A stretch of 42,155 bases of DNA, taken from NCBI RefSeq assembly GCF_009770985.1, contig NZ_WSRW01000010.1, positions 1 through 42,155 of the forward strand, written 5' to 3'. Made by a program: the position numbers and the translations under genes. The notes beneath the pieces are model-generated. The model had not been told where the DNA came from. It saw only the letters and a program-made list of their open reading frames with translations, and ran no database searches. This document shows, piece by piece, positions 1 to 8,065 of the stretch (within the stretch, counting starts at the first letter, position 1; each line of letters opens with the position of its first letter). This stretch comes from Mucilaginibacter lacusdianchii. Its GTDB lineage: Bacteria > Bacteroidota > Bacteroidia > Sphingobacteriales > Sphingobacteriaceae.

Positions 1-2
1 AG

Positions 3-90
3 CGGAGAGGGAGGGATTCGAACCCTCGATACGCTTTTGACGTATACACACTTTCCAGGCGTGCTCTTTCGACCACTCAGACACCTCTCC
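3..90 (-). tRNA. tRNA-Ser (anticodon GGA)
   Basis: Read on the minus strand this folds as a tRNA with a seven-pair acceptor stem (GGAGAGG with CCTCTCC), discriminator G, an anticodon stem CACGC/GTGTG around the loop CTGGAAA, a long variable arm (ATACG...CGTAT) and a T arm containing GGTTCGAATCC. The long variable arm marks a class II tRNA, and GGA reads serine codons UCC and UCU. The 3' CCA is not encoded, since CT follows the discriminator. A good promoter lies just upstream. Confidence 0.97.
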
Positions 91-107
91 GTTTGAAAAT
101 AAGTTTG

Positions 108-138
108 CAAATGTAAGCGAATGGATTAGCATACGCAA
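108..138 (-). promoter_or_regulatory. Promoter of the tRNA-Ser gene
   Basis: On the minus strand TTG (136-138) is followed after exactly 20 bases by TACATTTG (108-115), matching the Bacteroidota consensus TTG-N20-TAnnTTTG. The predicted start of transcription lies about 14 bases before the mature tRNA 5' end at 90. Confidence 0.7.
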
Positions 139-170
139 CAAAAAAGCGAAGCCTGTTGCCAGAACTTCGC
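139..170 (-). terminator. Intrinsic terminator of the small secreted protein gene
   Basis: On the minus strand GCGAAG (146-151 on plus) pairs with CTTCGC (165-170), with a further CTG/CAG pairing inside, and the stem is followed by a run of six T. It lies 26 bases past the stop of the gene ending at 196. Confidence 0.75.
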
Positions 171-195
171 CTCTTCACAAAACTACAACTAAATA

Positions 196-501
196 TTAAT
201 ATCTTCTAAAATCGTTATGCTTGCTGCGCTCAACAGCATAGCTTAAGCGGGCTTCTTCGCGCTGTAAATGCTTGCGTTCAAACCGGGTAAGGCGGCCGTC
301 GGCCAGCGCCATACGGCGCTCACGTTCTAACTGTATTTGTTGACGATGTAATGCTACGGCTTCAGTATGGGTAATCTGTCCATGGCGTATGCCTTGTTCA
401 ATCCGTTGCTGACGTACATATGGGTTGCGGGTTTGGGCTTGGGCTACAGAAGTGATAGCTAAAACGGCTATTAATAAACTTCCAAATATTTTCGCTTTCA
501 T
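196..501 (-). CDS. Small secreted basic protein of unknown function
   Basis: A 101-residue protein with a clear signal peptide: KAK, a hydrophobic stretch, and a likely cleavage after AQA at about residue 22. The mature part is highly charged and predicted helical, with the pattern GIRHGQITHTEA, then DGRLTRFERKHL, ending in KHND. I recall this layout (a G.lT..Ea block, an aDG.lt..Er block and a C-terminal KHN) from uncharacterised exported proteins in many Gram-negative bacteria, but know no assigned function. It stands alone between the tRNA and a polyprenyl synthase gene of opposite strand, with its own terminator. A periplasmic location is inferred from the signal peptide. Confidence 0.8.
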   Translation of the reverse strand: MKAKIFGSLLIAVLAITSVAQAQTRNPYVRQQRIEQGIRHGQITHTEAVALHRQQIQLERERRMALADGRLTRFERKHLQREEARLSYAVERSKHNDFRRY

Positions 502-666
502 AGTATTTTCAAGTTTGTTTTCATAAGTAAGAGGGGAAAAACACAGGCAAGGTTTAATGCCCCACTTAAATTAATTGATGCAGAGCGGGTAAATTATTTT
601 AAGTATGTTTGCAGCCAATTGTCAGAATAGGCAAAACGCACACCCTTATACGTTGTTTAGTTTTCG

Positions 667-1638
667 ATGCTGAACCTTAACGAGATTAAAAAGCCCATCG
701 CTGCTGAGATAGATGTTTTTGAGGAGAAGTTTAAAGCTTCGATGCAAAGCTCGGTGCCCTTGCTTGACCGCATTACCCATTACATAGTAAAACGTAAGGG
801 TAAGCAAATGCGGCCCATGTTTGTATTTTTTACGGCCAGCTTGTGCGGCGGTATTACCGAGGCTACCCACCGTGGTGCAGCCTTGGTAGAACTTTTACAC
901 ACGGCTACGCTAGTTCATGATGATGTGGTGGATAACAGCTATCAGCGTCGTGGATTTTTCTCCATCAATGCTTTGTGGAAAAACAAGATAGCCGTACTGG
1001 TGGGCGATTTTCTACTGGCCAAGGGCATGGAGCTATCGCTGGCTAATAATGATTTTCAGATACTGCGCATCGTAAATGAAGCTGTAAAGCAAATGAGCGA
1101 AGGCGAATTGCTGCAGGTTGAAAAGGTGCGCCGTATGGATGTAAACGAGAGTATCTACTACGAGGTAATCCGCCAAAAAACAGCTTCACTAATAGCAGCC
1201 TGCTGTGCCTGTGGGGCTTCGTCAGCCGGTGCAGACGACGAGACGGTGGAAAAAATGCGTCAGTTTGGCGAAAAAATTGGTATTGCCTTTCAAATAAAAG
1301 ATGATATGTTTGATTTTGGTACCGACGATGTAGGCAAGCCTCTGGGTATCGATATTAAGGAAAAGAAGGTGACGCTGCCGCTGATTTACTCGCTTAGCCA
1401 TACTACCTCTTCCGAAAAGCGGCGTATAATCAATTTAGTCAAAAACCATAACGAAGATGCTGAGAAGGTAGCACAAATCATCAGCTTTGTACACCAAACC
1501 GGTGGCCTGCAATATGCCGAAACCCAAATGCAGAAATACCAGCAAGAAGCGTTCGAGATATTAAATACCTTTCCACCCGGCGAAGCCCGTACGGGATTGG
1601 AGCAACTGGTAAGATATACGACGGAACGGAATAAGTAA
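667..1638 (+). CDS. Trans-polyprenyl diphosphate synthase
   Basis: This 323-residue protein belongs to the trans-isoprenyl diphosphate synthases, which add isopentenyl diphosphate units to an allylic primer to make the side chain of quinones. Visible motifs are the substrate-binding GKQMRP at 45-50, the first aspartate-rich motif DDVVD at 85-89 followed by RRG, and the second, DDMFD, at 212-216, each binding Mg2+ and diphosphate. The KxxxT-like KEKKVTLPLI follows at about 231-240. Length and motifs fit an octaprenyl/heptaprenyl (IspB-like) enzyme; as Bacteroidota use menaquinone, a menaquinone side-chain role is likely, and complex I genes in the same window would use that quinone. Product chain length cannot be read from the sequence. 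It is a single-gene unit. Confidence 0.93.
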   Translation: MLNLNEIKKPIAAEIDVFEEKFKASMQSSVPLLDRITHYIVKRKGKQMRPMFVFFTASLCGGITEATHRGAALVELLHTATLVHDDVVDNSYQRRGFFSINALWKNKIAVLVGDFLLAKGMELSLANNDFQILRIVNEAVKQMSEGELLQVEKVRRMDVNESIYYEVIRQKTASLIAACCACGASSAGADDETVEKMRQFGEKIGIAFQIKDDMFDFGTDDVGKPLGIDIKEKKVTLPLIYSLSHTTSSEKRRIINLVKNHNEDAEKVAQIISFVHQTGGLQYAETQMQKYQQEAFEILNTFPPGEARTGLEQLVRYTTERNK

Positions 1639-1680
1639 AATTTAGAACTAGGAGCAAAGAAGCAAGAGCCAGGATAAACA

Positions 1681-1762
1681 TGTCATTAAGAGCGGTAGCT
1701 TAGTACTTCCGTTCCGGTTAATAATGCGAAAGATTGCTTCATCGTACCTCCTAGCAATGACA
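1681..1762. repeat. Intergenic repeat with TGTCATT/AATGACA ends
   Basis: The 82-base stretch begins TGTCATT and ends AATGACA, a 7-bp terminal inverted repeat. Read on the minus strand it begins TGTCATTGCTAGGAGGTACG and contains GAAGCAATC, a pattern I recall from dispersed intergenic repeats of Sphingobacteriaceae. A second partial copy starts at 42139. The flanks at 1645-1675 and 1819-1845 carry related purine-rich strings (aggagc, ccagga and their complements), as in low-complexity intergenic DNA of these genomes. The gap 1639-1854 holds no gene. Confidence 0.55.
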
Positions 1763-1854
1763 ACAAGGAAAAACAAAAACTACCCCCTACAGCAGTAATA
1801 TGTTTTTTGTGGAAAGTATCCTAGCTCCTGGATCTTATTTCTGAACTCTATTGC

Positions 1855-3195
1855 CTATTCTTCCTTCGGCATATTAGCTTTGTTCCGGAACGTATCCAGC
1901 GTGGTAATCGTTTCTAGCTTAACAGGCTTACCCGTGCGGGCCGATTCATAAATGGCTTCCATAATTTTATGGTCTTGTAAGCCTTCTTCGCCGGGGGTAA
2001 ACGGTTCTTTGTTGTCCATAAGGCATTGCGAAAAGTGGTCCATCTCCAATGCAAACTGCTGTTTTTCGCCCACAATGATATTTTGCTTAAATTCTAACTT
2101 GCCTTGAGCCTGTGAAGCTTCCGTTTTTAAGCCGTTGTAATTAAACGCCGGATCCATGCCAAACCAGCCGCCGTTATCTGCATAGCAGCGGTAGCGTTTA
2201 GAGTCGTGTACGCTGTAGGCACAAGTATTATTAGCCACCACGCCGCTCGGAAAAAACATCTGAAACATTACTTTATCTTCCACTTCCTTAAAACGTGGAT
2301 CATTAGCATCGCTATGGATAACTGCCGATACCATATTGGGTTCTTCGCCGGTTAAGTAGCGGTTGGTGTTTATGCAGTACAAACCAATATCTGGCAACGA
2401 ACCACCGCCAGCCAGCGAACGTTTTAGTCGCCATTGGTTCGGGTCGCCAATGTTTTGAACGTTTACCGAGTCAATCACTTTTACATTGCCAAAGTGCTTG
2501 TCGCGAGTCCATTGCATCATCAGTTTGTTGTTGGGTTCGTACTGTATGCGGTAAGCAATCATCAGCTTTTTACCGGCCTTTTTACAAGCATCAATCATGT
2601 TTTTGGCCTCTTTGCTTGAGGTGGCCATCGGCTTTTCGCAAAGTACATGTTTGCCTGCTTTGGCGGCGCGTACTACAAATTCTTCGTGCATGCTGTTGGG
2701 TAGCACAATGTACACTGCGTCTATCTCGGGGTTGTTTTTAATCTGATCAAAATTCTGGTAATTGTAAATGTTTTTTTCGGGGATGCCATGTTGTGCGGCT
2801 ACCTTTTTGGCTTTGGCAGCGTCGCCGCTTACCAGGGCTATCGGCTTGCTGTATTTGCACGAACCAAAGGCCGGCATGATCTGTCCCATCGTCAACTCAC
2901 CAATACCCACAATGGCGTAGCCAATACGTTTAGACGGTTCTACCATGGTAGCTCCGCTTTCCTGCTGACGCTCGGTTGGCGCATGCTGACTAGGCACCTG
3001 TACCTTAATGGTGTCAGCCAGCATTTTGCGGGTGCCTGCGCCGTTCATTTGCTGAGCGTCGGCCGTGCACGAGGCTAGTTCACCTACAACGGTGGCTGCC
3101 ACCAGGCCTTTGCCGGCGTTTTCTAAAAATTCCCGCCTATTGCATTCGCCTGTTGAGCCAAGAAAGGATTGCATGAGTTGATTGATGTTTTTCAT
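1855..3195 (-). CDS. Gfo/Idh/MocA-family oxidoreductase, Tat-exported lipoprotein
   Basis: A 446-residue NAD(P)-dependent oxidoreductase of the glucose-fructose oxidoreductase/inositol dehydrogenase/MocA family, which oxidise or reduce sugars and related polyols. The Rossmann segment YAIVGIGELTMG lies at about 93-104 and the family motif EKP at 187-189, with K188 the usual catalytic lysine. The N-terminus has a twin-arginine motif RREFL at 20-24, a hydrophobic stretch, and a lipobox LASC with cysteine 43, so export folded through Tat followed by lipidation is inferred. A linker rich in Q, T and S (44-88) precedes the catalytic domain. The substrate is not identifiable. It is a lone gene with no sugar-uptake neighbours. 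Confidence 0.88.
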   Translation of the reverse strand: MKNINQLMQSFLGSTGECNRREFLENAGKGLVAATVVGELASCTADAQQMNGAGTRKMLADTIKVQVPSQHAPTERQQESGATMVEPSKRIGYAIVGIGELTMGQIMPAFGSCKYSKPIALVSGDAAKAKKVAAQHGIPEKNIYNYQNFDQIKNNPEIDAVYIVLPNSMHEEFVVRAAKAGKHVLCEKPMATSSKEAKNMIDACKKAGKKLMIAYRIQYEPNNKLMMQWTRDKHFGNVKVIDSVNVQNIGDPNQWRLKRSLAGGGSLPDIGLYCINTNRYLTGEEPNMVSAVIHSDANDPRFKEVEDKVMFQMFFPSGVVANNTCAYSVHDSKRYRCYADNGGWFGMDPAFNYNGLKTEASQAQGKLEFKQNIIVGEKQQFALEMDHFSQCLMDNKEPFTPGEEGLQDHKIMEAIYESARTGKPVKLETITTLDTFRNKANMPKEE

Positions 3196-3288
3196 GACGG
3201 TAGGTAGTTCTGGTATTTACTGGTAGTTATTAAATTTTCTTTAACCACAAATTGTAAAGGGCTTTTGTTTGATGGCAGAGTGGTTAAG

Positions 3289-3386
3289 TAGTTGATTTGT
3301 TGAGTTGTTAAGCGGTTGGAATAGTTTGAAAAGATAAAAACAGCTTAATGCAGCTGTAGCTGGTTTAATCAACCAATCAACCAACT
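3289..3386. repeat. Imperfect inverted repeat upstream of the diadenylate cyclase gene
   Basis: The left arm at about 3289-3311 (tagttgatttgttgag) is nearly complementary to the right arm at 3363-3386 (caaccaatcaaccaacta). The arms are low-complexity gttg/caac strings separated by about 50 bases that include cagctgtagctg. It fills most of the 226-base gap between the divergent oxidoreductase and cyclase genes. Confidence 0.45.
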
Positions 3387-3421
3387 ATGAACTGTAAATT
3401 AATTCCCCTAACTTCGTTTCC

Positions 3422-4213
3422 ATGCCTGCGTTCGATTTTAGCATGTTTAAGTTTAACCTGTTCACCATACTGGATGTGGTGCTGGTGGCTATCCTGATAT
3501 ACCAATTATACAATCTCATTAAGGGTACTATTGCAGCCAATGTTTTTGTGGGCATGGCCATGATATGTTTGCTGTACTTTGTGGTAAAAGCGCTGGATAT
3601 GAAGTTGCTAACCGGTATACTGGATAACTTTATCAAAGCTGGTATTGTGATCGTAGTAGTGATATTTCAGCAAGAGATCAGGCGGTTTTTGTTGCTGGTA
3701 GGGCGCAATGCATCCTTACAGCGTAACCGTGCCTGGTGGCGCTACTTTTTGGGTAAAAACGAAAGTGAAAAAGATAATTATAAGCGCATTAAACCTATCA
3801 TTGATGCTTGCAAAAGCATGAAGCAAACCCGCACAGGCGCGCTGATAGTATTTGTAAAAGAGTACGACGAGAATTTTTATCAAAACAGCTGCGAGGTGTT
3901 AGATGCCAAATTATCCAAGCGCTTGTTGGAAAGTATATTTCAAAAAAATAGTCCGCTGCACGATGGCGCGGTAATTATTTCGGGTAATAAAATTAAATCG
4001 GCTAGTTGTATTTTGCCGCTGACTGATAATACCGATTTACCGCCACAATTTGGCTTGCGCCACCGAGCCGGCATTGGCGTTACCGAATCCAACGAGGCTA
4101 CGGCTCTCATTGTATCCGAAGAAACCGGCGAGATATCCTACGCCAAGCAGGGCCGCGTAAAAATGAACATCAGCTTTGCTGAACTGGAAAAACTGTTAAA
4201 TAAAGACTACTAA
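3422..4213 (+). CDS. cdaA: Diadenylate cyclase CdaA
   Basis: A 263-residue membrane-anchored enzyme that joins two ATP into cyclic di-AMP. Three hydrophobic segments lie at about 13-31, 38-57 and 66-82. The DisA_N cyclase domain follows from about 115, with catalytic motifs DGA at 181-183 (in HDGAVIISGN) and RHR at 213-215 (in LRHRAGIGVTE). Length matches CdaA/DacA. ATG at 3422 gives a seven-residue longer N-terminus than the in-frame ATG at 3443; the choice is uncertain. A TAACTTCG box at 3409-3416, one base off TAnnTTTG, ends five bases before the start, so the message could be near-leaderless. No cdaR or glmM partner is adjacent, unlike in Firmicutes. Confidence 0.93.
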   Translation: MPAFDFSMFKFNLFTILDVVLVAILIYQLYNLIKGTIAANVFVGMAMICLLYFVVKALDMKLLTGILDNFIKAGIVIVVVIFQQEIRRFLLLVGRNASLQRNRAWWRYFLGKNESEKDNYKRIKPIIDACKSMKQTRTGALIVFVKEYDENFYQNSCEVLDAKLSKRLLESIFQKNSPLHDGAVIISGNKIKSASCILPLTDNTDLPPQFGLRHRAGIGVTESNEATALIVSEETGEISYAKQGRVKMNISFAELEKLLNKDY

Positions 4214-4232
4214 ACCATTTTTACGGATTAAC

Positions 4233-4610
4233 CTAAGCAGCAGCTTTTTGCTTTGGCTTACTGATAAGCATATGGTATTTAATGCTGTCGGGTGCACGGT
4301 ATATGGGCATTCTATCACGGCTATTTAAGCTAGCAATTGGCATATTGTCCTCAATCTTATTATCTGACAGCATTCGTTCAAATCTTGCTTTGTCAATCTC
4401 TTCTTGCAAGTTGGGCGTTTTTATAACGCCTATCAATTGGCCCTCTTTATTTTTAGGCTGAAGTGATTTGAAATTTATAGTATCAGCAAGCAGCGGCTGA
4501 AAAGGCATGCCTGGTAAAATAGAAGGTGTACCGCCCGAAAACGATGGTGACTGGGCTTTTGCCTTATAAGTGCCAAAGGCCAGGAATATTAATAAGTACG
4601 CCTTTTTCAT
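4233..4610 (-). CDS. Small exported protein of unknown function
   Basis: A 125-residue protein with a signal peptide (MKKAYLLIFLAFGTYKAKAQ, cleavage probably after AKA or AQ). The mature part is proline- and serine-rich at first (SFSGGTPSILPGMP) and then mixed charged, ending in a lysine/alanine tail. No conserved domain or catalytic motif is recognised. It converges with cdaA with a gap of only 19 bases and stands downstream of the M1 peptidase terminator, so it is probably its own unit. It reads as a lineage-restricted periplasmic or surface protein; no function is proposed. Confidence 0.7.
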   Translation of the reverse strand: MKKAYLLIFLAFGTYKAKAQSPSFSGGTPSILPGMPFQPLLADTINFKSLQPKNKEGQLIGVIKTPNLQEEIDKARFERMLSDNKIEDNMPIASLNSRDRMPIYRAPDSIKYHMLISKPKQKAAA

Positions 4611-4690
4611 AATGTGAGGATTAAGTTGTTACTAAGTTAATTAACAGAAAAATATAAGCCTAATTATTTAACAGATTTAACACTTGGCAA

Positions 4691-4725
4691 AAAATAAAAA
4701 GGCCAGCTTGTATTAAGCCGGCCTT
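4691..4725 (-). terminator. Intrinsic terminator of the M1 aminopeptidase gene
   Basis: On the minus strand AAGGCC-GGCTT pairs with the complementary AAGC-(T)GGCCTT (4699-4725 on plus), followed by TTTTTATTTTTT. It lies 22 bases after the peptidase stop at 4748. Confidence 0.85.
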
Positions 4726-4747
4726 GAGTTATAAAGATAAAAAAGCT

Positions 4748-7237
4748 TTATTTGATTTGAGCAATAGCTTGGTCAATAGCTTTTACCGAAGCATCGTCGT
4801 TCTTTTTAGCACGTTCGGCTTTAATGCTTTCCAACATGCTTACCACTTGCGGGCCAACGTATTGTTTAAAGCGCAAACCAAAATCTTTAATTTGGCTAAC
4901 GCCTTGCTGGGCGTACTCTGGACTTTGCACACGTGCAACAAAGCCGGCATAAGCTGGCATAATGTTGAACCGGCTTTGCGGAGCCATATCGGCAAATTTG
5001 CTGTTTACATAAGGCCATTCTGCATCTGTACCGTTAGCAGCATATACCGCCAAAATAGCTTCAGCCAAGTCGCCTTTTGCATCTTTTTCCAAGCCTTTGG
5101 CTGTTTTTAAAGCTTCAGCGCCGTCAATCTGACTCAAGCCACCCAAAGCCGCACCTTGTATGGCGTAAGATTGGCTGCTTAACGCCTGTTTAAACAAGTT
5201 TGCATTACCGGATGCTTTCAAGTCGCCTAACACATCTAAAGCCGCTGCACGGGCCAGGTTATTAGGGTCGGTTTGTGCAAGGGATACCAAAATAGGTTGT
5301 GCTGCATTGCGCACATCATCATTGGTTAATTTTAAACCGCGGATGGCTCTGATGCGCAATCCGTAATATTTATCTTTCAAGGCAGCTATCAGAATTTTAC
5401 GGGCTACATCGCTGGTTGTTTGCTGCGCAATAGCAGCGGTGATAGCTTCGTAACGATCCATATACAATCCAGCATTGTTGTACTGGTAGGCCATCTCTTC
5501 GATGGTTTTGTTGTCTACCTTTTGCGTAAGCAGTGCCTTGTCGGCATCTACGTTTACCAGCAGCGGTTTGCTGGCTACATTAAAGGTTAGAGTATCCACT
5601 TTATTACGTAGCCAAACCAATTTACGCTGTTTACCGCTGTTGGTATAAATATCTACGTTTACAGGTAGTATAAACGGATTGCCGGTTTGGTTTTGCTGTA
5701 CGTAAACGGTTTGCGTTTTAGAACCAGCATCCCATTTGTAACTGATGTTCAAGATAGGATGACCAGCGCCATAGTACCATTGGTTGAAAAACCAGGTCAA
5801 ATCTTTGCCGCTGGCTTCTTCTAATGCTAAGCGTAGCTGATGCGCCTCGCCATTTTTAAAGGCATTAGTTTTCAGGTAAATATTTAAGCCTTTGTAAAAT
5901 GCCTCATTACCTAGATAACTACGCAGCATGTATAAAATAGAACCACCTTTTTGGTAAGTTACATTGTCAAATACATCCTCTTTGTCGTTATAGTAAAAAC
6001 GAACCAGGTTTTTCTCAGCAGATCCCTGACCGTTCAGGTAACTACGACGGTCATTGTTGATGTGGGCGTCGCCTTCGTCTTTTCCGTATTTGTATTCGCC
6101 CCACAGGGTTTCGCTAAAATCAGCAAATGATTCGTTTACGGTTAAGTTACTCCAGCTTTCGGCAGTTACATAATCGCCAAACCATTGGTGGAACAGTTCG
6201 TGTGCAATGGTGCTTTCGCCCCAGGCATAATAACGATCTAATAGTTCACGACGGGTAGCTTGTACATCTGCACCGTGCAGCGTGGCACTGGTGTTTTCCA
6301 TTGCACCGCTCACATAATCACGCACTACAATTTGTGCATATTTATTCCACGGATAATCTACGCCCAGCGTTTTCGAGAAAAACTCAATCATTTCGGGCGT
6401 ATTACCAAAAATATCTTTAGCGTAAGGGGCGTAGGCAGGTTCCAAGTAGTAGCTTACTTCTTTATCACGCCATTTATCTCGGGTGATTTTAAAGTTACCC
6501 ACAGCCATCATAAACAGGTAAGGCGAATGGGGCAAGTCTTGCTTCCAGTAATCGGTACGGGTGCCGTTGCCATTGTTTTTTTGCGATACTAAGCGACCGT
6601 TCGAGAGGGTTACATATTTAGATGGCACCGTCATGTAAATCTCTTCGGTGGTTTTTTGATTAGGCTTATCGATGGTTGGGAACCAGGCCGATGAACTTTC
6701 AGTTTCGCCCTGTGTCCAGATTTGTACCGGTTTACCTTTAACGGCGCTATCCGGGTTGATAAAATACAAACCTTTGGCATCTGTAATAGCTGCGCTGCCT
6801 TGTGATTTTAACTCATCGGGTTTCGAGGTATAATCAATATATAAGGTATAATTTTCGTTGTTGCGATAGGTTTTATCCAGCTTAATTGCTAAGCTCAAGC
6901 TATCGTAAGTAAATTTTAAAGGTATATTCTGGCCGTTCTTTACTACAGCAATGGTTTTAATATCCATGCCCTTAGCATCCAGGCGCAGGCTGTCGGTAGG
7001 ATATACGTGTGGTTTTAAGGTTACCCACTCTTTACCATACATGTGGCGCTTTTTATAATCAAAACGTACATCCAGCTTGGTGTGTACCAGGTCGTTAATT
7101 TTTTCGGGAGTAGCCCGGTAAATTTTCATGGCTGGGTTAACCGGTTGGGCGGCTTGCTGTTGCTGCGCATAAGCTGGCAGTTGCACTAAAGCCGCTACAA
7201 AGCCGGCTACCAGCAGGGCGAGAGATTTGTTATTCAT
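4748..7237 (-). CDS. M1-family aminopeptidase, exported, with C-terminal HEAT-like repeats
   Basis: An 829-residue zinc metallopeptidase that removes N-terminal residues from peptides. With the start at 7237, it begins with a signal peptide (NNKSLALLVAGFVAALVQLP, then AYAQ); an upstream in-frame ATG at 7324 would add 29 residues ahead of the signal and is less likely. The exopeptidase motif GAMEN is at 311-315 and the zinc site HELFH at 346-350, with the third ligand glutamate at 369 in NESFADF. The C-terminal third (about 600-829) has repeated alanine/leucine helices resembling HEAT repeats, as in other Bacteroidota M1 proteins. It likely digests peptides in the periplasm or at the surface. 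A single-gene unit with its own terminator. Confidence 0.93.
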   Translation of the reverse strand: MNNKSLALLVAGFVAALVQLPAYAQQQQAAQPVNPAMKIYRATPEKINDLVHTKLDVRFDYKKRHMYGKEWVTLKPHVYPTDSLRLDAKGMDIKTIAVVKNGQNIPLKFTYDSLSLAIKLDKTYRNNENYTLYIDYTSKPDELKSQGSAAITDAKGLYFINPDSAVKGKPVQIWTQGETESSSAWFPTIDKPNQKTTEEIYMTVPSKYVTLSNGRLVSQKNNGNGTRTDYWKQDLPHSPYLFMMAVGNFKITRDKWRDKEVSYYLEPAYAPYAKDIFGNTPEMIEFFSKTLGVDYPWNKYAQIVVRDYVSGAMENTSATLHGADVQATRRELLDRYYAWGESTIAHELFHQWFGDYVTAESWSNLTVNESFADFSETLWGEYKYGKDEGDAHINNDRRSYLNGQGSAEKNLVRFYYNDKEDVFDNVTYQKGGSILYMLRSYLGNEAFYKGLNIYLKTNAFKNGEAHQLRLALEEASGKDLTWFFNQWYYGAGHPILNISYKWDAGSKTQTVYVQQNQTGNPFILPVNVDIYTNSGKQRKLVWLRNKVDTLTFNVASKPLLVNVDADKALLTQKVDNKTIEEMAYQYNNAGLYMDRYEAITAAIAQQTTSDVARKILIAALKDKYYGLRIRAIRGLKLTNDDVRNAAQPILVSLAQTDPNNLARAAALDVLGDLKASGNANLFKQALSSQSYAIQGAALGGLSQIDGAEALKTAKGLEKDAKGDLAEAILAVYAANGTDAEWPYVNSKFADMAPQSRFNIMPAYAGFVARVQSPEYAQQGVSQIKDFGLRFKQYVGPQVVSMLESIKAERAKKNDDASVKAIDQAIAQIK

Positions 7238-7416
7238 GAACTTATTGATAGTAATATTTTGCTTAGATAACTTTTGTACTGTTTTGTTACGAAGATAACG
7301 TTTTGTGGCTGTTTGTGTAACCAATATCTGGGTGGTTGTGCAGTAGGATGTAACTTACAAAACGGCTTTAATGTGTTGTTGAAGAGCTTGGTATAAATTA
7401 TTGCCTCTTAACGCAA

Positions 7417-7442
7417 AAAATCCGGCGCAAGGGCCGGATTTT
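7417..7442 (-). terminator. Intrinsic terminator of the bacilliredoxin gene
   Basis: AAAATCCGGC (7417-7426) is perfectly complementary to GCCGGATTTT (7433-7442) with a six-base loop, and on the minus strand is followed by further T residues. It lies 27 bases past the stop at 7469 and could act in both directions. Confidence 0.85.
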
Positions 7443-7468
7443 CATTTATGCTATTTTCTGCTTTTCAA

Positions 7469-7879
7469 TTAGCAGTGTTGTTCAAAAGCATCAATCAGGT
7501 TATCGGCAATCATTTGTGCCGGGCGACCTTCAATTTGGTGGCGCTCAATCATGTGTACCAGTTTGCCGTCTTTAAACAAAGCCATAGCTGGTGATGATGG
7601 CGGATAAGGCAGCATGTAGTTACGGGCAGCATCTACAGCATCTTTTTCCATGCCGGCAAATACGGTTACCAGTCTATCAGGATGTTTGCCGTGCTGAGCA
7701 GCCATTTTAGCAGCCGGACGGGCCATAGCCGCAGCGCAACCGCAAACAGAATTTACCATTACAAACACAGTTCCTTCGCTCTCAACAGCTTCTTTTACAG
7801 ACTCAGCATCTTTTAATTCGGTAAAGCCGGCGTTGGTTAAATCAGCCCTCATTGGAGCTACAAAATATTCTGGATACAT
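7469..7879 (-). CDS. BrxA/BrxB-family bacilliredoxin
   Basis: A 136-residue thioredoxin-fold protein of the YphP/YqiW (bacilliredoxin) family, which removes bacillithiol from mixed disulfides on proteins. The family's CGC motif is at 46-48 (NSVCGCAAAMARP), followed by a conserved basic/alanine helix, and the C-terminus ends in EQHC. Length matches the family. Bacillithiol is known in some Bacteroidota, so a redox-repair role is plausible, but the thiol used here is inferred. Its promoter and terminator are visible, so it is monocistronic and cytoplasmic. Confidence 0.92.
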   Translation of the reverse strand: MYPEYFVAPMRADLTNAGFTELKDAESVKEAVESEGTVFVMVNSVCGCAAAMARPAAKMAAQHGKHPDRLVTVFAGMEKDAVDAARNYMLPYPPSSPAMALFKDGKLVHMIERHQIEGRPAQMIADNLIDAFEQHC

Positions 7880-7904
7880 ATAAGTTTTTTTCTAATGTCT
7901 TATA

Positions 7905-7937
7905 CAAAAATATCAAATTAAGCTTCGAAAAAAGCCA
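7905..7937 (-). promoter_or_regulatory. Candidate promoter of the bacilliredoxin gene
   Basis: On the minus strand TATTTTTG (7905-7912) matches TAnnTTTG, with TTG (7935-7937) 22 bases upstream, slightly longer than the usual spacing. The predicted leader is about 20 bases. Confidence 0.5.
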
Positions 7938-8065
7938 ATGCATTAAAATATTAACAATTGACTGACGTTTAACCTGTAACTTTTTTGCCCGCAACTTCCG
8001 TTTAATATACAGTTGCCGGGTAACTGGTTGCTAAAGTGCCCTGATTAATTGATTTAAACTATTGT

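Noticed and set aside
4724..5110. Plus-strand open frame opposite the 3' part of the M1 peptidase gene
   Set aside because: It is the shadow of a well-supported coding region and has no recognisable domain or promoter.
7238..7324. Longer N-terminus of the M1 aminopeptidase starting at 7324
   Set aside because: It would put 29 basic, polar residues before an otherwise ordinary signal peptide; the ATG at 7237 gives a standard exported protein.
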